This document shows, in pieces, positions 1 to 6,233 of a stretch of 6,233 bases of DNA. The notes beneath the pieces are model-generated. The model made no database searches. It worked only from the letters and a program-made list of their open reading frames with translations, and was not told the origin of the DNA. The position numbers and the translations under genes were made by a program. Position 1 is the stretch's first letter, and each line of letters starts with the position of its first letter. The DNA is from Pseudomonadota bacterium (GTDB lineage: Bacteria; Pseudomonadota; Alphaproteobacteria; Acetobacterales; Acetobacteraceae): NCBI GenBank assembly GCA_021805485.1, contig JAJZFF010000684.1, positions 1-6,233 on the forward strand. Direction: 5' to 3'.

Positions 1-318
1 GATCCGGCGCGGCTGCGCGCCGCCGCCGCCCTCGGCGCGCCGGTGGTGGAGCTGCACACCGGCGCCTACGCGGCCGGGCGGGCGGGCGAGCGGGAGCGGC
101 TGCGCCGGGCGGCGGTTCTGGCCGGGGAGATCGGGCTGGAGTGCCATGCCGGGCACGGGCTGAATTTCGACAATGTCGGCCCCGTCGCCGCGCTGCCGGG
201 CGTGCGGGAGCTGAATATCGGGCATTTCCTCATCGGCCAGGCCGTGTTCGACGGGCTGGGGGCGGTGCTCGCACGCATGCGCGCGTTGATGGACGCGGCA
301 TCCCGGGGAGGATCCTGA
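1..318 (+). CDS. pdxJ: Pyridoxine 5'-phosphate synthase, C-terminal part (5' end outside window)
   Basis: PdxJ condenses 1-deoxy-D-xylulose 5-phosphate with 3-amino-2-oxopropyl phosphate to give pyridoxine 5'-phosphate, the last ring-forming step of the DXP-dependent vitamin B6 pathway in the cytoplasm. The frame is open from base 1 and codes for 105 residues before TGA, so a bit under half of the usual roughly 240-residue protein is present. Family signatures seen, numbered within this fragment, are VELHTGAYA (16-24), [11 protein letters not shown] (49-59), which carries the family's C-terminal catalytic histidine, and [17 protein letters not shown] (70-86), part of the phosphate-binding end of the TIM barrel. 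The C-terminus is of normal length. Only 2 bases separate its stop from the next start, so it probably shares a transcript with the dicarboxylate transporter. Identification is firm; only the missing 5' part is unknown. Confidence 0.96.
   Translation, partial: DPARLRAAAALGAPVVELHTGAYAAGRAGERERLRRAAVLAGEIGLECHAGHGLNFDNVGPVAALPGVRELNIGHFLIGQAVFDGLGAVLARMRALMDAASRGGS
305..312 (+). promoter_or_regulatory. Ribosome binding site that fixes the dctA start
   Basis: GGGGAGGA lies inside the last codons of pdxJ, with 9 bases between GGAGG (307-311) and the ATG at 321. The transporter frame is open back to 141, but that upstream part overlaps pdxJ and is unlike any transporter, so this site decides the start. 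A purine-rich site inside the preceding gene suggests translational coupling. Confidence 0.75.
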
Positions 319-320
319 CC

Positions 321-1613
321 ATGGCGCGCCGTCTGTTCGGCCATCTCTACGCCCAGGTGCTGGTGGCGATCGTCCTCGGCGCCTTGCTCGGCCATGCCTT
401 CCCCGCCACCGGGGCGGCGATGAAGCCGCTCGGGGACATGTTCATATCCGCGATCAAGATGCTGATCGGGCCGATCATCTTCTGCACCGTGGTGCACGGC
501 ATCGCCGGCATGGACGACATGAAGAAGGTCGGCCGCGTCGGGCTGAAGGCGATCGTCTATTTCGAGGCGATGACGACGGCAGCCCTGGTGATCGGCCTCG
601 TCATCGCCAACGTGCTGCGCCCGGGCGCGGGAATGCATGTCGATCCCGCCACGCTCGATGCGAAATCGGTGCAGCACTACATCACCGCGGCCCAGCACCA
701 GAGCGCGCTCGACTACGTCACGCACATCATCCCATCGACGGTGGTCGGCGCCTTCGCCGAGGGCGAGGTTCTGCAGATTCTGTTCTTCGCCGTGCTGTTC
801 GCCTTCGGGCTGGCCTTCCTCGGCGAGCGCGGCAAGCCGCTCGTGCATCTCATCGAGCTGGTCTCGCGCGCGCTGTTCGGCGTCGTCGCCATCGTCATGC
901 GCGCCGCCCCGCTCGGCGCCTTCGGGGCAATGGCCTTCACCATCGGCCGCTACGGGCTCGGCACGCTGGTCCAGCTCGGCGAACTGATGGCCGGGGTCTA
1001 TGCGACCTGCCTGATCTTCATTTTCGTCGTCCTCGGCACGGTGGCGCGGCTGGCCGGGTTCAGCATCTGGAAGTTCATCCGCGCCATCCGCGAGGAGCTG
1101 CTGATCGTGCTCGGCACCTCGTCGTCGGAATCGGTGCTGCCGCGGATGATCGCCAAGCTCGAAGCGCTGGGCTGCGAGGAATCGGTGGTCGGGCTGGTGA
1201 TCCCGACCGGCTATTCGTTCAATCTCGACGGCACCTGCATCTATCTCACCATGGCGGCGCTGTTCCTGGCCCAGGCGACGGGCACCCATCTCGGCCTCGG
1301 CCAGCAGCTCGGGCTGATCGGCGTGCTGCTGCTGACCTCGAAGGGCGCGGCCGGCGTCACCGGCAGCGGCTTCATCGTGCTGGCGGCGACGCTCGCCTCC
1401 GTCGGCACGGTGCCGGTGGCCAGCATCGCACTGATCCTCGGCGTCGACCGCTTCATGTCCGAGGCCCGCGCGCTCACCAACCTCATCGGCAACGGCGTGG
1501 CGACGGTCGTGGTGGCACGCTGGGAGGGCGCGCTGGACCGCACCCGGCTGGCCGCGATGCTCGGCGGCGGGGTGGACGAGGCCGAACCCGTGCCGGTGGG
1601 CCCGGTGGGGTGA
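321..1613 (+). CDS. dctA: C4-dicarboxylate:cation symporter, DctA type (DAACS family)
   Basis: Inner-membrane secondary transporter that takes up succinate, fumarate and malate with protons or sodium ions. The 430-residue product matches the usual DctA length (about 428 in E. coli). The start at 321 follows a good ribosome binding site and gives the standard N-terminus [20 protein letters not shown]. The glutamate-transporter-fold signatures are all present: the serine-rich TSSSES at the first re-entrant hairpin (266-271), [11 protein letters not shown] (295-305) with the unwound NxDGT substrate and cation motif, [13 protein letters not shown] (339-351) at the second hairpin, and [18 protein letters not shown] (374-391), typical of DctA rather than GltP. 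Many hydrophobic helices run through the protein, and a short Pro/Val/Gly tail ends it. No dctB/dctD regulators are in the window. It lies 2 bases after pdxJ and converges with the gene ending at 1671. No frameshift or missing key residue was seen. Exact substrate range cannot be read from sequence. Confidence 0.94.
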   Translation: MARRLFGHLYAQVLVAIVLGALLGHAFPATGAAMKPLGDMFISAIKMLIGPIIFCTVVHGIAGMDDMKKVGRVGLKAIVYFEAMTTAALVIGLVIANVLRPGAGMHVDPATLDAKSVQHYITAAQHQSALDYVTHIIPSTVVGAFAEGEVLQILFFAVLFAFGLAFLGERGKPLVHLIELVSRALFGVVAIVMRAAPLGAFGAMAFTIGRYGLGTLVQLGELMAGVYATCLIFIFVVLGTVARLAGFSIWKFIRAIREELLIVLGTSSSESVLPRMIAKLEALGCEESVVGLVIPTGYSFNLDGTCIYLTMAALFLAQATGTHLGLGQQLGLIGVLLLTSKGAAGVTGSGFIVLAATLASVGTVPVASIALILGVDRFMSEARALTNLIGNGVATVVVARWEGALDRTRLAAMLGGGVDEAEPVPVGPVG

Positions 1614-1670
1614 GGCGGGCGGCTTACACCAAGCGGTGAACGCGCGCGGCAGAAGCCGGACGTCCAGAAA

Positions 1671-2174
1671 TCATTTCTTTCTCAGGAGAACGGCGATGAG
1701 GGCGGCCATAGCCCCCACAAGTCCGGCCACACCCGCGATCCATAGTCTGCTGTTCTCCGATCTTTCTCGGCGTTCTGCCCTGACGGCCGCGCGCAGCTCT
1801 CTTTCACCCTTTTCCGTGAGGTAATTCCCTGCGCTGACTCTGGCGCTTTCCCACAAGGTTTTGTCCCGGCAATCGGGTATAGGAACAAGCAATCTCCGCG
1901 CTAGTTTCAGTAACTTTTCCGTTCGTAACTTTTGCAGATCCTCGCCGAGCTCGAGCAAATCTGTTCGGAGTTCAATATCAAGATTGCATATTTTATCATT
2001 TGATGCATTTCTCGCCTCCAGTTGTGCTAATTTTATATCATGATCTTTTATCGAGCGGTCTATATAGTACTGGATCTGCCAGATTTTCCACCGAATTGCA
2101 ATAGAAGAGAGAAAATAACGAAATGGAGTGCCTAGGATGCCTACGCACTCCAGGGCCCGTTGGTGCAGGTTCAT
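1671..2174 (-). CDS. Uncharacterised small protein: helical/coiled-coil region plus C-terminal membrane anchor
   Basis: I do not recognise a named family and assign no function. The product has 167 residues. An aromatic, basic N-terminus (about 17-38) is followed by a charged, leucine-rich helical stretch (about 40-95) that looks able to form a coiled coil. Next comes a conserved-looking basic segment YLTEKGERELRAAVRAERRE (118-137), then one strong hydrophobic helix LWIAGVAGLVGAMAALIAVLL (144-164) and an RKK end. This is the layout of a tail-anchored inner-membrane protein with its bulk in the cytoplasm. Similar short proteins, with a basic 'LT..G..ELR..R.E...R' segment before a glycine-rich membrane helix, occur as hypothetical proteins in many proteobacteria (from memory). 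The start is supported by GGGAGG (2180-2185), 5 bases from the ATG. The gene is much AT-richer than its neighbours and uses ATA, TTA and AGA codons, suggesting recent acquisition. It stands alone, 120 bases after the cupin gene. Confidence 0.72.
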   Translation of the reverse strand: MNLHQRALECVGILGTPFRYFLSSIAIRWKIWQIQYYIDRSIKDHDIKLAQLEARNASNDKICNLDIELRTDLLELGEDLQKLRTEKLLKLARRLLVPIPDCRDKTLWESARVSAGNYLTEKGERELRAAVRAERRERSENSRLWIAGVAGLVGAMAALIAVLLRKK

Positions 2175-2254
2175 CTTCCCCTCCCGTATGGCGAGTGAAA
2201 CCTTCCTGCTAAGGCATCAATATTCCTCAACTACATCGCCGCTCATTGCACGCG

Positions 2255-2290
2255 CGGGACATAGGCGTGGGCGCGGAACCACGAGTCCCG
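2255..2290 (-). terminator. Imperfect hairpin just after the cupin gene, possible weak terminator
   Basis: CGGGAC (2255-2260) pairs with GTCCCG (2285-2290), and inside this CGTGG (2266-2270) pairs with CCACG (2279-2283), giving 11 base pairs with a 5-by-1 internal loop and an 8-base apical loop. It begins 4 bases beyond the cupin stop codon, where a 3'-end structure would be expected. There is no run of T after it on the - strand, so it is not a standard intrinsic terminator. It could be a 3' stabilising structure or chance in GC-rich DNA. Confidence 0.3.
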
Positions 2291-2294
2291 ACGA

Positions 2295-2690
2295 TCACCG
2301 CCGGTATTGCGCGTCGCTCACGTGCTCCAGCCAGGTCACCGTCGAGCCGTTCAGCTTTTCCTGGATGGCGATATGGCTCATGGCCGTGGTGGCGGAGGCG
2401 CCGTGCCAGTGCTTTTCGCCCGGCGCGATCGAGACCACGTCGCCGGGGCGGATTTCCTCCACCGGCCCGCCCTCGCGCTGCACCCAGCCGAGGCCGACCG
2501 TCACGATCAGGGTCTGGCCGAGCGGATGGGTGTGCCACGCGGTCCGCGCGCCCGGCTCGAACGTGACCAGCGCGCCGGCGACCCGGGCCGGTTCGGGCGG
2601 GCTGAACAGCGGATCGATGCGGACCGTGCCGGTGAACCGGTCCGCCGTGCCCTTGCCGGACGGGTGAGAGCCGGCTCGCTTGATCTCCAT
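2295..2690 (-). CDS. Single-domain cupin, manganese hydroxynitrile lyase-like (GtHNL/AcHNL type)
   Basis: A 131-residue cytoplasmic cupin that strongly resembles the bacterial manganese-dependent (R)-hydroxynitrile lyases known from Granulicella tundricola and Acidobacterium capsulatum, which form or cleave mandelonitrile in vitro. Cupin motif 1 is [10 protein letters not shown] (51-60) and motif 2 is PGEKHWHG (90-97). The expected metal ligands H53, H55, Q59 and H94 are all present, as are H96, H106 and the active-site positions A40, V42 and Q110, in the same numbering as I recall for GtHNL. The start ATG has a perfect GGAGGT 4 bases upstream, and the frame upstream of it has no cupin similarity. 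The gene lies 61 bases after the cytochrome gene on the same strand and is probably cotranscribed. The natural role of this family is unknown; the lyase activity may be incidental, so 'cupin domain protein' is the safe name. Fold and metal site are sure, reaction is inferred. Confidence 0.88.
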   Translation of the reverse strand: MEIKRAGSHPSGKGTADRFTGTVRIDPLFSPPEPARVAGALVTFEPGARTAWHTHPLGQTLIVTVGLGWVQREGGPVEEIRPGDVVSIAPGEKHWHGASATTAMSHIAIQEKLNGSTVTWLEHVSDAQYRR

Positions 2691-2751
2691 GTCGACCTCC
2701 TTCGCTGGCCGCTTGCCCCTGCCGCGCCGGCGTCTCGTCGTCCCGGCCCGC

Positions 2752-3783
2752 TCAGGGCTTCGGTTGTGCGGCGCCGTTGCCCGGCGCGGTGGCCTTGGCG
2801 CGCGCGGTCTGCTCGGCCTGGCGCAATGTGTTGATCGCCGCGCGGATCGGCGCGAACGGGCCGTATTTGTGCTGGGTTTCGGGGAAGGTGTCGGCGTAGG
2901 GGCCGAACGGCGCGTCCACCAGTTTCTCCAGCCGGTTGGGGAAATCCTTCTCCAGCCCCGGCCGGTGCGGGCGCGGCTGGGAATCGACGAAGGCGGCGAC
3001 GTCCCACGCATCCTCCGCCGGCAGGCTCGGCGCCTCCCAGGTGGTGCCGTTCGGCATGTTGTTGTGGACGAAGTTGGCCGCGGTGATCAGCCGGTTCATC
3101 CCGGCCCCGTCATTGAAGCTGTCCGGGCCCCAGAGCGGCGGCACGGCGTAGCCGCGCGCATCGCCGGCCGTGCCGTTGCGCTGCCCCTGGCCTTCCGCGC
3201 CGTGGCACGCGGCGCAGACCTGGGTGAAGACCTGCTTGCCGCGCACGGGATCCGCGGGCCGGCTCAGCTCCGCCATCCTCCCGACGCCGCGCCCCTCGGT
3301 CGGCGCGCCGATCTCGCGGCCGGTGGAGAGGAACTTGATGTAGGCGATGATCGCCGTCATCTCCGGCCCGTCCGGCGGCAGCGGCTTGCCGTTGAGGCTC
3401 CGCGTCATGCAGCCATTGACGCGATCGGCCAGCGTGCCGACGCGCCCGGAGCGGATACGGTAGCTGGGATAGCCGGCGAACACGCCGACATAGGGAACGC
3501 CGTATTTCCGCGTGCCAGCGCCGAGATGGCAGTTCTGGCAGGCCATGTTGCTGCCGGCGTAGCGCTTCGCCGGGTCGGCGACCTCGGGCCCGATCAGGGC
3601 ATAGGTCTGGGCCACCAGGTCGCGGCCATGGCGCACCGTCTCGCCCCAGACATCGTGGGGCAGAGCGTCGATGTCGGGGACGATCCAGGCTTCGGGTGGG
3701 GGCGCATCGGCGCCGCCGAGCAGCAGCAGCAGAGCGGTCGCGGCGCCGGCCCGGCGGGCCAGCCTCATCCAGCGTCGGGTCAC
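2752..3783 (-). CDS. Periplasmic diheme cytochrome c, thiosulfate dehydrogenase (TsdA)-like
   Basis: The 343-residue product starts with a Sec signal peptide: basic [11 protein letters not shown], hydrophobic core to about 24, likely cleavage after ADA (25-27 region). It has two c-type heme sites, CQNCH (82-86) and CAACH (190-194). The first domain carries the TsdA-family blocks YALIGPEV (61-68), [11 protein letters not shown] (81-91) and [16 protein letters not shown] (121-136). C125 is placed as the unusual cysteine ligand of heme 1 that is characteristic of TsdA, which oxidises thiosulfate to tetrathionate or runs the reverse reaction. In the second domain M243, in NNMPNGT, is the likely heme 2 ligand. 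A family-typical tail (271-315) and an Ala/Pro/Lys-rich end follow. The start is GTG, with AGGAG (3789-3793) 5 bases upstream, and overlaps the synthetase stop by 4 bases (GTGA); the next in-frame ATG is codon 6. No sox genes are near. Cytochrome identity is certain; thiosulfate or tetrathionate as substrate is inferred. Confidence 0.9.
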   Translation of the reverse strand: MTRRWMRLARRAGAATALLLLLGGADAPPPEAWIVPDIDALPHDVWGETVRHGRDLVAQTYALIGPEVADPAKRYAGSNMACQNCHLGAGTRKYGVPYVGVFAGYPSYRIRSGRVGTLADRVNGCMTRSLNGKPLPPDGPEMTAIIAYIKFLSTGREIGAPTEGRGVGRMAELSRPADPVRGKQVFTQVCAACHGAEGQGQRNGTAGDARGYAVPPLWGPDSFNDGAGMNRLITAANFVHNNMPNGTTWEAPSLPAEDAWDVAAFVDSQPRPHRPGLEKDFPNRLEKLVDAPFGPYADTFPETQHKYGPFAPIRAAINTLRQAEQTARAKATAPGNGAAQPKP

Positions 3784-5924
3784 GAACTCTCCTGTCCAGC
3801 CGTGGCGATCAGCGCATCCACCGCGACGATCGCGCCGCCGGCGCAGATCAGCGGGTTGACGTCGAACTCCCGAACCCGCGACGCCTGGTCGGCGGCGAAT
3901 TCGGACAGGCGGGAGATTACCTCGGCCAGGGCGGCGCGGTCCACCGCCGGCGCACCGCGGAAGCCGTCGAGCAGGGCCCGGCCCTTCAGCCGTTCCAGCA
4001 TCGCCAGCGCCTGCGCCGGCGTCACCGGGGCGAGATCGACCGCGGTATCCTTCAGCACCTCCACCAGCACGCCGCCGAGCCCGACCAGGATCAGCGGGCC
4101 GAACAGCGGGTCGATCCGTGCGCCGACCATGATCTCGACGCCGGCCGGCGCCATCGGCTGCACCAGCACGCCCTCGACGCGGGCGCCGGCGCGGGCGGCG
4201 TTTTCCATCACCGCATCATAGGCCGCGCGCACCGCCGCCGCGCCCTCCAGGCCGAGGCGGATCACGCCGGCCTCGGTCTTGTGCGGCAGGTCCGGCGATT
4301 CGACCTTCAGCGCCACCTTGCCGCCGAAGCCGGCGGCGGCGGTGACGGCGGCCTCGGCGCTGGCGCAGAGCCGCTCCCCGATCACCGGAACGCCGTACTG
4401 CGCCAGCAGGGACTTCGCCTCCCGCTCGCCGAGCGTGCGCCCGGCGGCTTCGCGCAGCGCGGCGGCGACGCGCTCGGCCGCGCCCGCCGGCGCCAGCCGG
4501 GTCGCGCCATCCGCCGCTGCGGCGGGGCGCAGCCAGGCGGCGAGGGTGGCGAAGCAGCGGTCCATGGAGCGGAACAGCGCCGTGTGCGGCTCCTGCTCCG
4601 CCTCGCGCGCGCCGGGGCCTTCGAGGAACTCGTTGACCCAGACCTGGCAGATCAGCTTGCCGGTGCGCTCGGCCAGGGCGCCGAGCTGGGCGACGCGCAT
4701 CGGTACCCGCTCGGAGGCGAAGACCTGCGGCACCAGCAGCGCGGCGTAGGCGGGATCCTCCAGCAGCGCGCCGGCGCAGACGCCGAGACTGTCCGGGTCG
4801 GTGAGCACCTGCGCCGTCACGTCGCACGGGTTGCGCGCCGAGCCGTATTCGGGGATGCGCGATTCCAGCACCGCGCGCGTCGCCGCCGCGGGCTGGGGCA
4901 GGGCGACTTCGTATTTGTCGGCCTTGTCGGCGGCCATGATCGCAGCGCCGCCGGAGGTGGCGAGCACGGCGATGCCGGCCTTCCCCGCGGCCGCCGGCGC
5001 CGGCGCCTTGGCGAAGAAGGCGGCGGCTTCCATCACCGCCTCGAAATCCTCCACCACCACCGCGCCGGCGCGGGCGAAGGCGGCGCGCCAGGCGGCGTCC
5101 GAGCCGGCGAGCGAGCCGGTGTGCGAGAGCGCCGCCGCCGCCCCGCTGGCGCCGGTCGCGATCTTGCAGATCACCACCCGCCGCCCCGCGGCGCTGGCGC
5201 GTTCCACCGCCGCGATCAGCCGCGCCGGCTCGGTCATGCCCTCGAACATGCAGGCGATCGCCTTGCAGGCCGGTTCGCCGGCCAGGTAGGCGACGTAGTC
5301 GGCCATGTCCACGTCGCAGGAATTGCCCGAGGTGAGCAGATGGCAGACCGAGGCGCCGTGCTCCACCGCCTGCGCCATGGCGAAGCCGAGCGCGCCGGAC
5401 TGGCTGACGACGCCGATCGAGGCCGGACGGATGCTCTCCTGCGGCGGCGGGGTGAAGAAGGTCATCCAGGCGCGCGCGGCGTAGTTGACGATGCCGAGGC
5501 AGTTCGGCCCGACGATGGGCAGCCCGGTCTCGCGCGCGATGGCGACGAGGCGCTGCTGGGCGGCGACGTGCTCGGGGCGCGCCGTCTCGCTGTAGCCGGA
5601 GGCGAACACCACCGCCCCGCCGACGCCGGCGGCGGCGCATTCGCCGATCACCGCCTCCACCGCCTCGCGCGGGGTGGCGATGACGACGCAGTCCGGCACC
5701 TCCGGCAGGGCGCCGACCGAGGGGTAGCAGGGACGCTCGCCGATGCGCTCGGCGCGCGGATTGACGAGATGCACGCGGCCGGCGAAACGGCCGAGATTGG
5801 CCGCGACGCGCTCGCCGAAGGCGCCGGCGCGGGCGGAGGCGCCGACCACGGCGATGCTGGCCGGGTGCAGCAGCCGGCGCAGTTCGTCCTGGCCGCGCAG
5901 GGGGCGGATCGGTGTCTCGGTCAT
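3780..5924 (-). CDS. NDP-forming acyl-CoA synthetase (acetate--CoA ligase-like, fused alpha and beta domains)
   Basis: A cytoplasmic enzyme that makes an acyl-CoA from a carboxylic acid, CoA and ATP with release of ADP and phosphate through a phosphohistidine, or runs in reverse to make ATP. The 714 residues match the usual fused form. The N-terminal CoA-binding Rossmann domain has SIAVVGASARAGAFG (23-37) and GPNCLG (139-144). The succinyl-CoA-ligase-like domain has SQSGALGFAM (174-183) and the catalytic histidine H268 in ALSHTGSLAGSD. A second ligase-like flavodoxin domain follows (about 315-465). The C-terminal ATP-grasp domain (about 490-710) has KVESPDLPHKTEAGV (540-554), GLGGVLVEVLKD (615-626) and FDVNPL (687-692). 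All catalytic positions look intact. The ATG has GGAGG 6 bases upstream. It lies 60 bases after panC and overlaps the cytochrome gene by 4 bases, so it is probably in one operon. The acid used (acetate, propionate, an aryl or branched acid) cannot be read from sequence. Confidence 0.93.
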   Translation of the reverse strand: MTETPIRPLRGQDELRRLLHPASIAVVGASARAGAFGERVAANLGRFAGRVHLVNPRAERIGERPCYPSVGALPEVPDCVVIATPREAVEAVIGECAAAGVGGAVVFASGYSETARPEHVAAQQRLVAIARETGLPIVGPNCLGIVNYAARAWMTFFTPPPQESIRPASIGVVSQSGALGFAMAQAVEHGASVCHLLTSGNSCDVDMADYVAYLAGEPACKAIACMFEGMTEPARLIAAVERASAAGRRVVICKIATGASGAAAALSHTGSLAGSDAAWRAAFARAGAVVVEDFEAVMEAAAFFAKAPAPAAAGKAGIAVLATSGGAAIMAADKADKYEVALPQPAAATRAVLESRIPEYGSARNPCDVTAQVLTDPDSLGVCAGALLEDPAYAALLVPQVFASERVPMRVAQLGALAERTGKLICQVWVNEFLEGPGAREAEQEPHTALFRSMDRCFATLAAWLRPAAAADGATRLAPAGAAERVAAALREAAGRTLGEREAKSLLAQYGVPVIGERLCASAEAAVTAAAGFGGKVALKVESPDLPHKTEAGVIRLGLEGAAAVRAAYDAVMENAARAGARVEGVLVQPMAPAGVEIMVGARIDPLFGPLILVGLGGVLVEVLKDTAVDLAPVTPAQALAMLERLKGRALLDGFRGAPAVDRAALAEVISRLSEFAADQASRVREFDVNPLICAGGAIVAVDALIATAGQESS
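3789..3793 (-). promoter_or_regulatory. Ribosome binding site supporting the GTG start of the cytochrome gene
   Basis: AGGAG on the - strand sits 5 bases before the GTG at 3781-3783, inside the final codons of the synthetase gene. It favours this GTG over the ATG at codon 6 and gives a GTGA stop-start overlap typical of translational coupling. Confidence 0.65.
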
Positions 5925-5930
5925 GGGGTT

Positions 5931-5951
5931 CCTCCCGGTCGAGCGGGAAGG
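5931..5951 (-). promoter_or_regulatory. Hairpin that covers the synthetase ribosome binding site
   Basis: Read on the - strand, CCTTCCCG (5944-5951) pairs with CGGGAGG (5931-5937) around a 6-base loop, giving 7 base pairs with one bulged base. The 3' arm contains the GGGAGG Shine-Dalgarno of the acyl-CoA synthetase gene, so the folded form would hide it. No T run follows, so it is not an intrinsic terminator for panC. Function is inferred from position only, and short GC stems are common in such DNA. Confidence 0.3.
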
Positions 5952-5984
5952 ATAGGTCGGTGCCCGGCCAGGCTCAACCGGCGC

Positions 5985-6233
5985 TCAGCATTCCAGATTG
6001 TCGATCAGCCGCACGGTGCCGAGACGCGCGGCGCCGAGGGCGACGAGGTGTCCCGGCCCGTCGCCGCCGCCCGGCGGGCGCAGATCGGCGCGGCGGCGCA
6101 GCGTGACATAGCCGGGGGTCCAGCCCCGTTCGGCGAGCCGGGCCATCGCCTCCGCCTCGAGCGCGGCGAGGCGGGCAGGGTCGGCGGTGGCCTCGGCCTG
6201 CGCCGCCAGCCAGCGCAGCGTCGCGTTCAGGCG
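5985..6233 (-). CDS. panC: Pantothenate synthetase, C-terminal part (5' end outside window)
   Basis: PanC joins pantoate and beta-alanine with ATP (AMP-forming) to make pantothenate, the precursor of CoA and the acyl carrier prosthetic group. Only the last 82 residues of a protein of about 280 are present; the frame is open to the window edge. The segment matches the PanC C-terminal domain: a helical stretch rich in Ala and Glu (about 10-35), GWTPGYVTLRRRADL (37-51), which corresponds to the family's 'Gw..dYv.vRd...L' strand, and HLVALGAARLGTVRLIDNLE (62-81), corresponding to the conserved 'a..lG.tRLIDN' end. The HxGH and KMSKS-like catalytic motifs lie upstream, outside the window. The 60-base gap to the acyl-CoA synthetase on the same strand is short enough for cotranscription. 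Confidence 0.93.
   Translation of the reverse strand, partial: RLNATLRWLAAQAEATADPARLAALEAEAMARLAERGWTPGYVTLRRRADLRPPGGGDGPGHLVALGAARLGTVRLIDNLEC

Noticed and set aside
141..320. 60-codon upstream extension of the dctA frame
   Set aside because: It overlaps pdxJ, resembles no transporter N-terminus and is not preceded by a good ribosome binding site, while 321 is, and gives the normal DctA length.
66..1289. Long open frame of 407 codons on the - strand opposite pdxJ and dctA
   Set aside because: Its product is rich in Arg, Asp, His and Glu with no recognisable domain, spans two well-identified genes on the other strand, and is what GC-rich codon use produces in an antisense frame.
1614..1670. 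Possible terminator between the convergent genes
   Set aside because: Only a 4-base CACC/GGTG stem (around 1627-1638) without a T run; not enough to call.
1666..1678. Palindrome AGAAATCATTTCT at the 3' end of the small membrane protein gene
   Set aside because: The stem is A/T-rich with a one-base centre, includes the stop codon and is too weak to be a terminator; there is no second copy to suggest an insertion repeat.
2175..2254. Possible promoter for the small membrane protein gene
   Set aside because: TTGAGG and AT-rich words occur on the - strand, but no -10 match at a proper distance was found.
2691..3011. Upstream extension of the cupin frame
   Set aside because: Low-complexity Arg/Pro/Ser sequence overlapping the cytochrome gene; the ATG ending at 2690 has a perfect GGAGGT and gives the family N-terminus.
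2680..4221. Open frame of 513 codons on the + strand opposite the cytochrome and synthetase
   Set aside because: Low-complexity Ala/Arg/Gly product crossing two clear genes on the other strand; no domain and no plausible gene start. A shadow of GC-rich third positions.
4216..5640. Open frame of 474 codons on the - strand inside the synthetase gene in another frame
   Set aside because: Almost entirely Arg/Gly/Ala; the overlapping frame encodes a complete acyl-CoA synthetase with all motifs.

Overview
The window is a stretch of very GC-rich bacterial chromosome. Gene content and GC content suggest an alphaproteobacterium, perhaps of the Acetobacteraceae; this is inference from style and gene content, because no rRNA or other marker is present. 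Seven protein-coding genes are supported. Two are cut by the window ends. One is clearly lower in GC than its neighbours.

Layout. On the + strand, the 3' end of pdxJ (vitamin B6 synthesis) runs into a complete dctA-type C4-dicarboxylate:cation symporter gene after only 2 bases. All other genes are on the - strand and converge on dctA. Read in their own direction from the right edge they are: the 3' end of panC (pantothenate synthetase); a full-length NDP-forming acyl-CoA synthetase; a diheme cytochrome c of the thiosulfate dehydrogenase (TsdA) type, whose GTG start overlaps the synthetase stop by 4 bases; a small single-domain cupin closely resembling the manganese-dependent hydroxynitrile lyases; and, after a 120-base gap, an AT-richer gene for a small coiled-coil protein with one C-terminal membrane segment.

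How the genes may work together. DctA imports succinate, fumarate or malate. PanC makes the pantothenate moiety of CoA, and the synthetase charges an acid onto CoA with formation of NDP, so panC and the synthetase make a loose CoA-related pair. The cytochrome is a periplasmic electron carrier or oxidoreductase, probably acting on sulfur compounds, and the cupin is a cytoplasmic metalloenzyme. Close spacing of panC, synthetase, cytochrome and cupin fits one transcript, but the sequence shows no shared pathway.

No tRNA, rRNA, CRISPR array, insertion sequence or phage feature was seen. I did not find a convincing undescribed multi-gene system. The points most worth a second look are the HNL-like cupin, the Asn-Met heme-ligand pair in the TsdA-like cytochrome, the compositionally odd tail-anchored gene, and a hairpin that covers the ribosome binding site of the synthetase gene.
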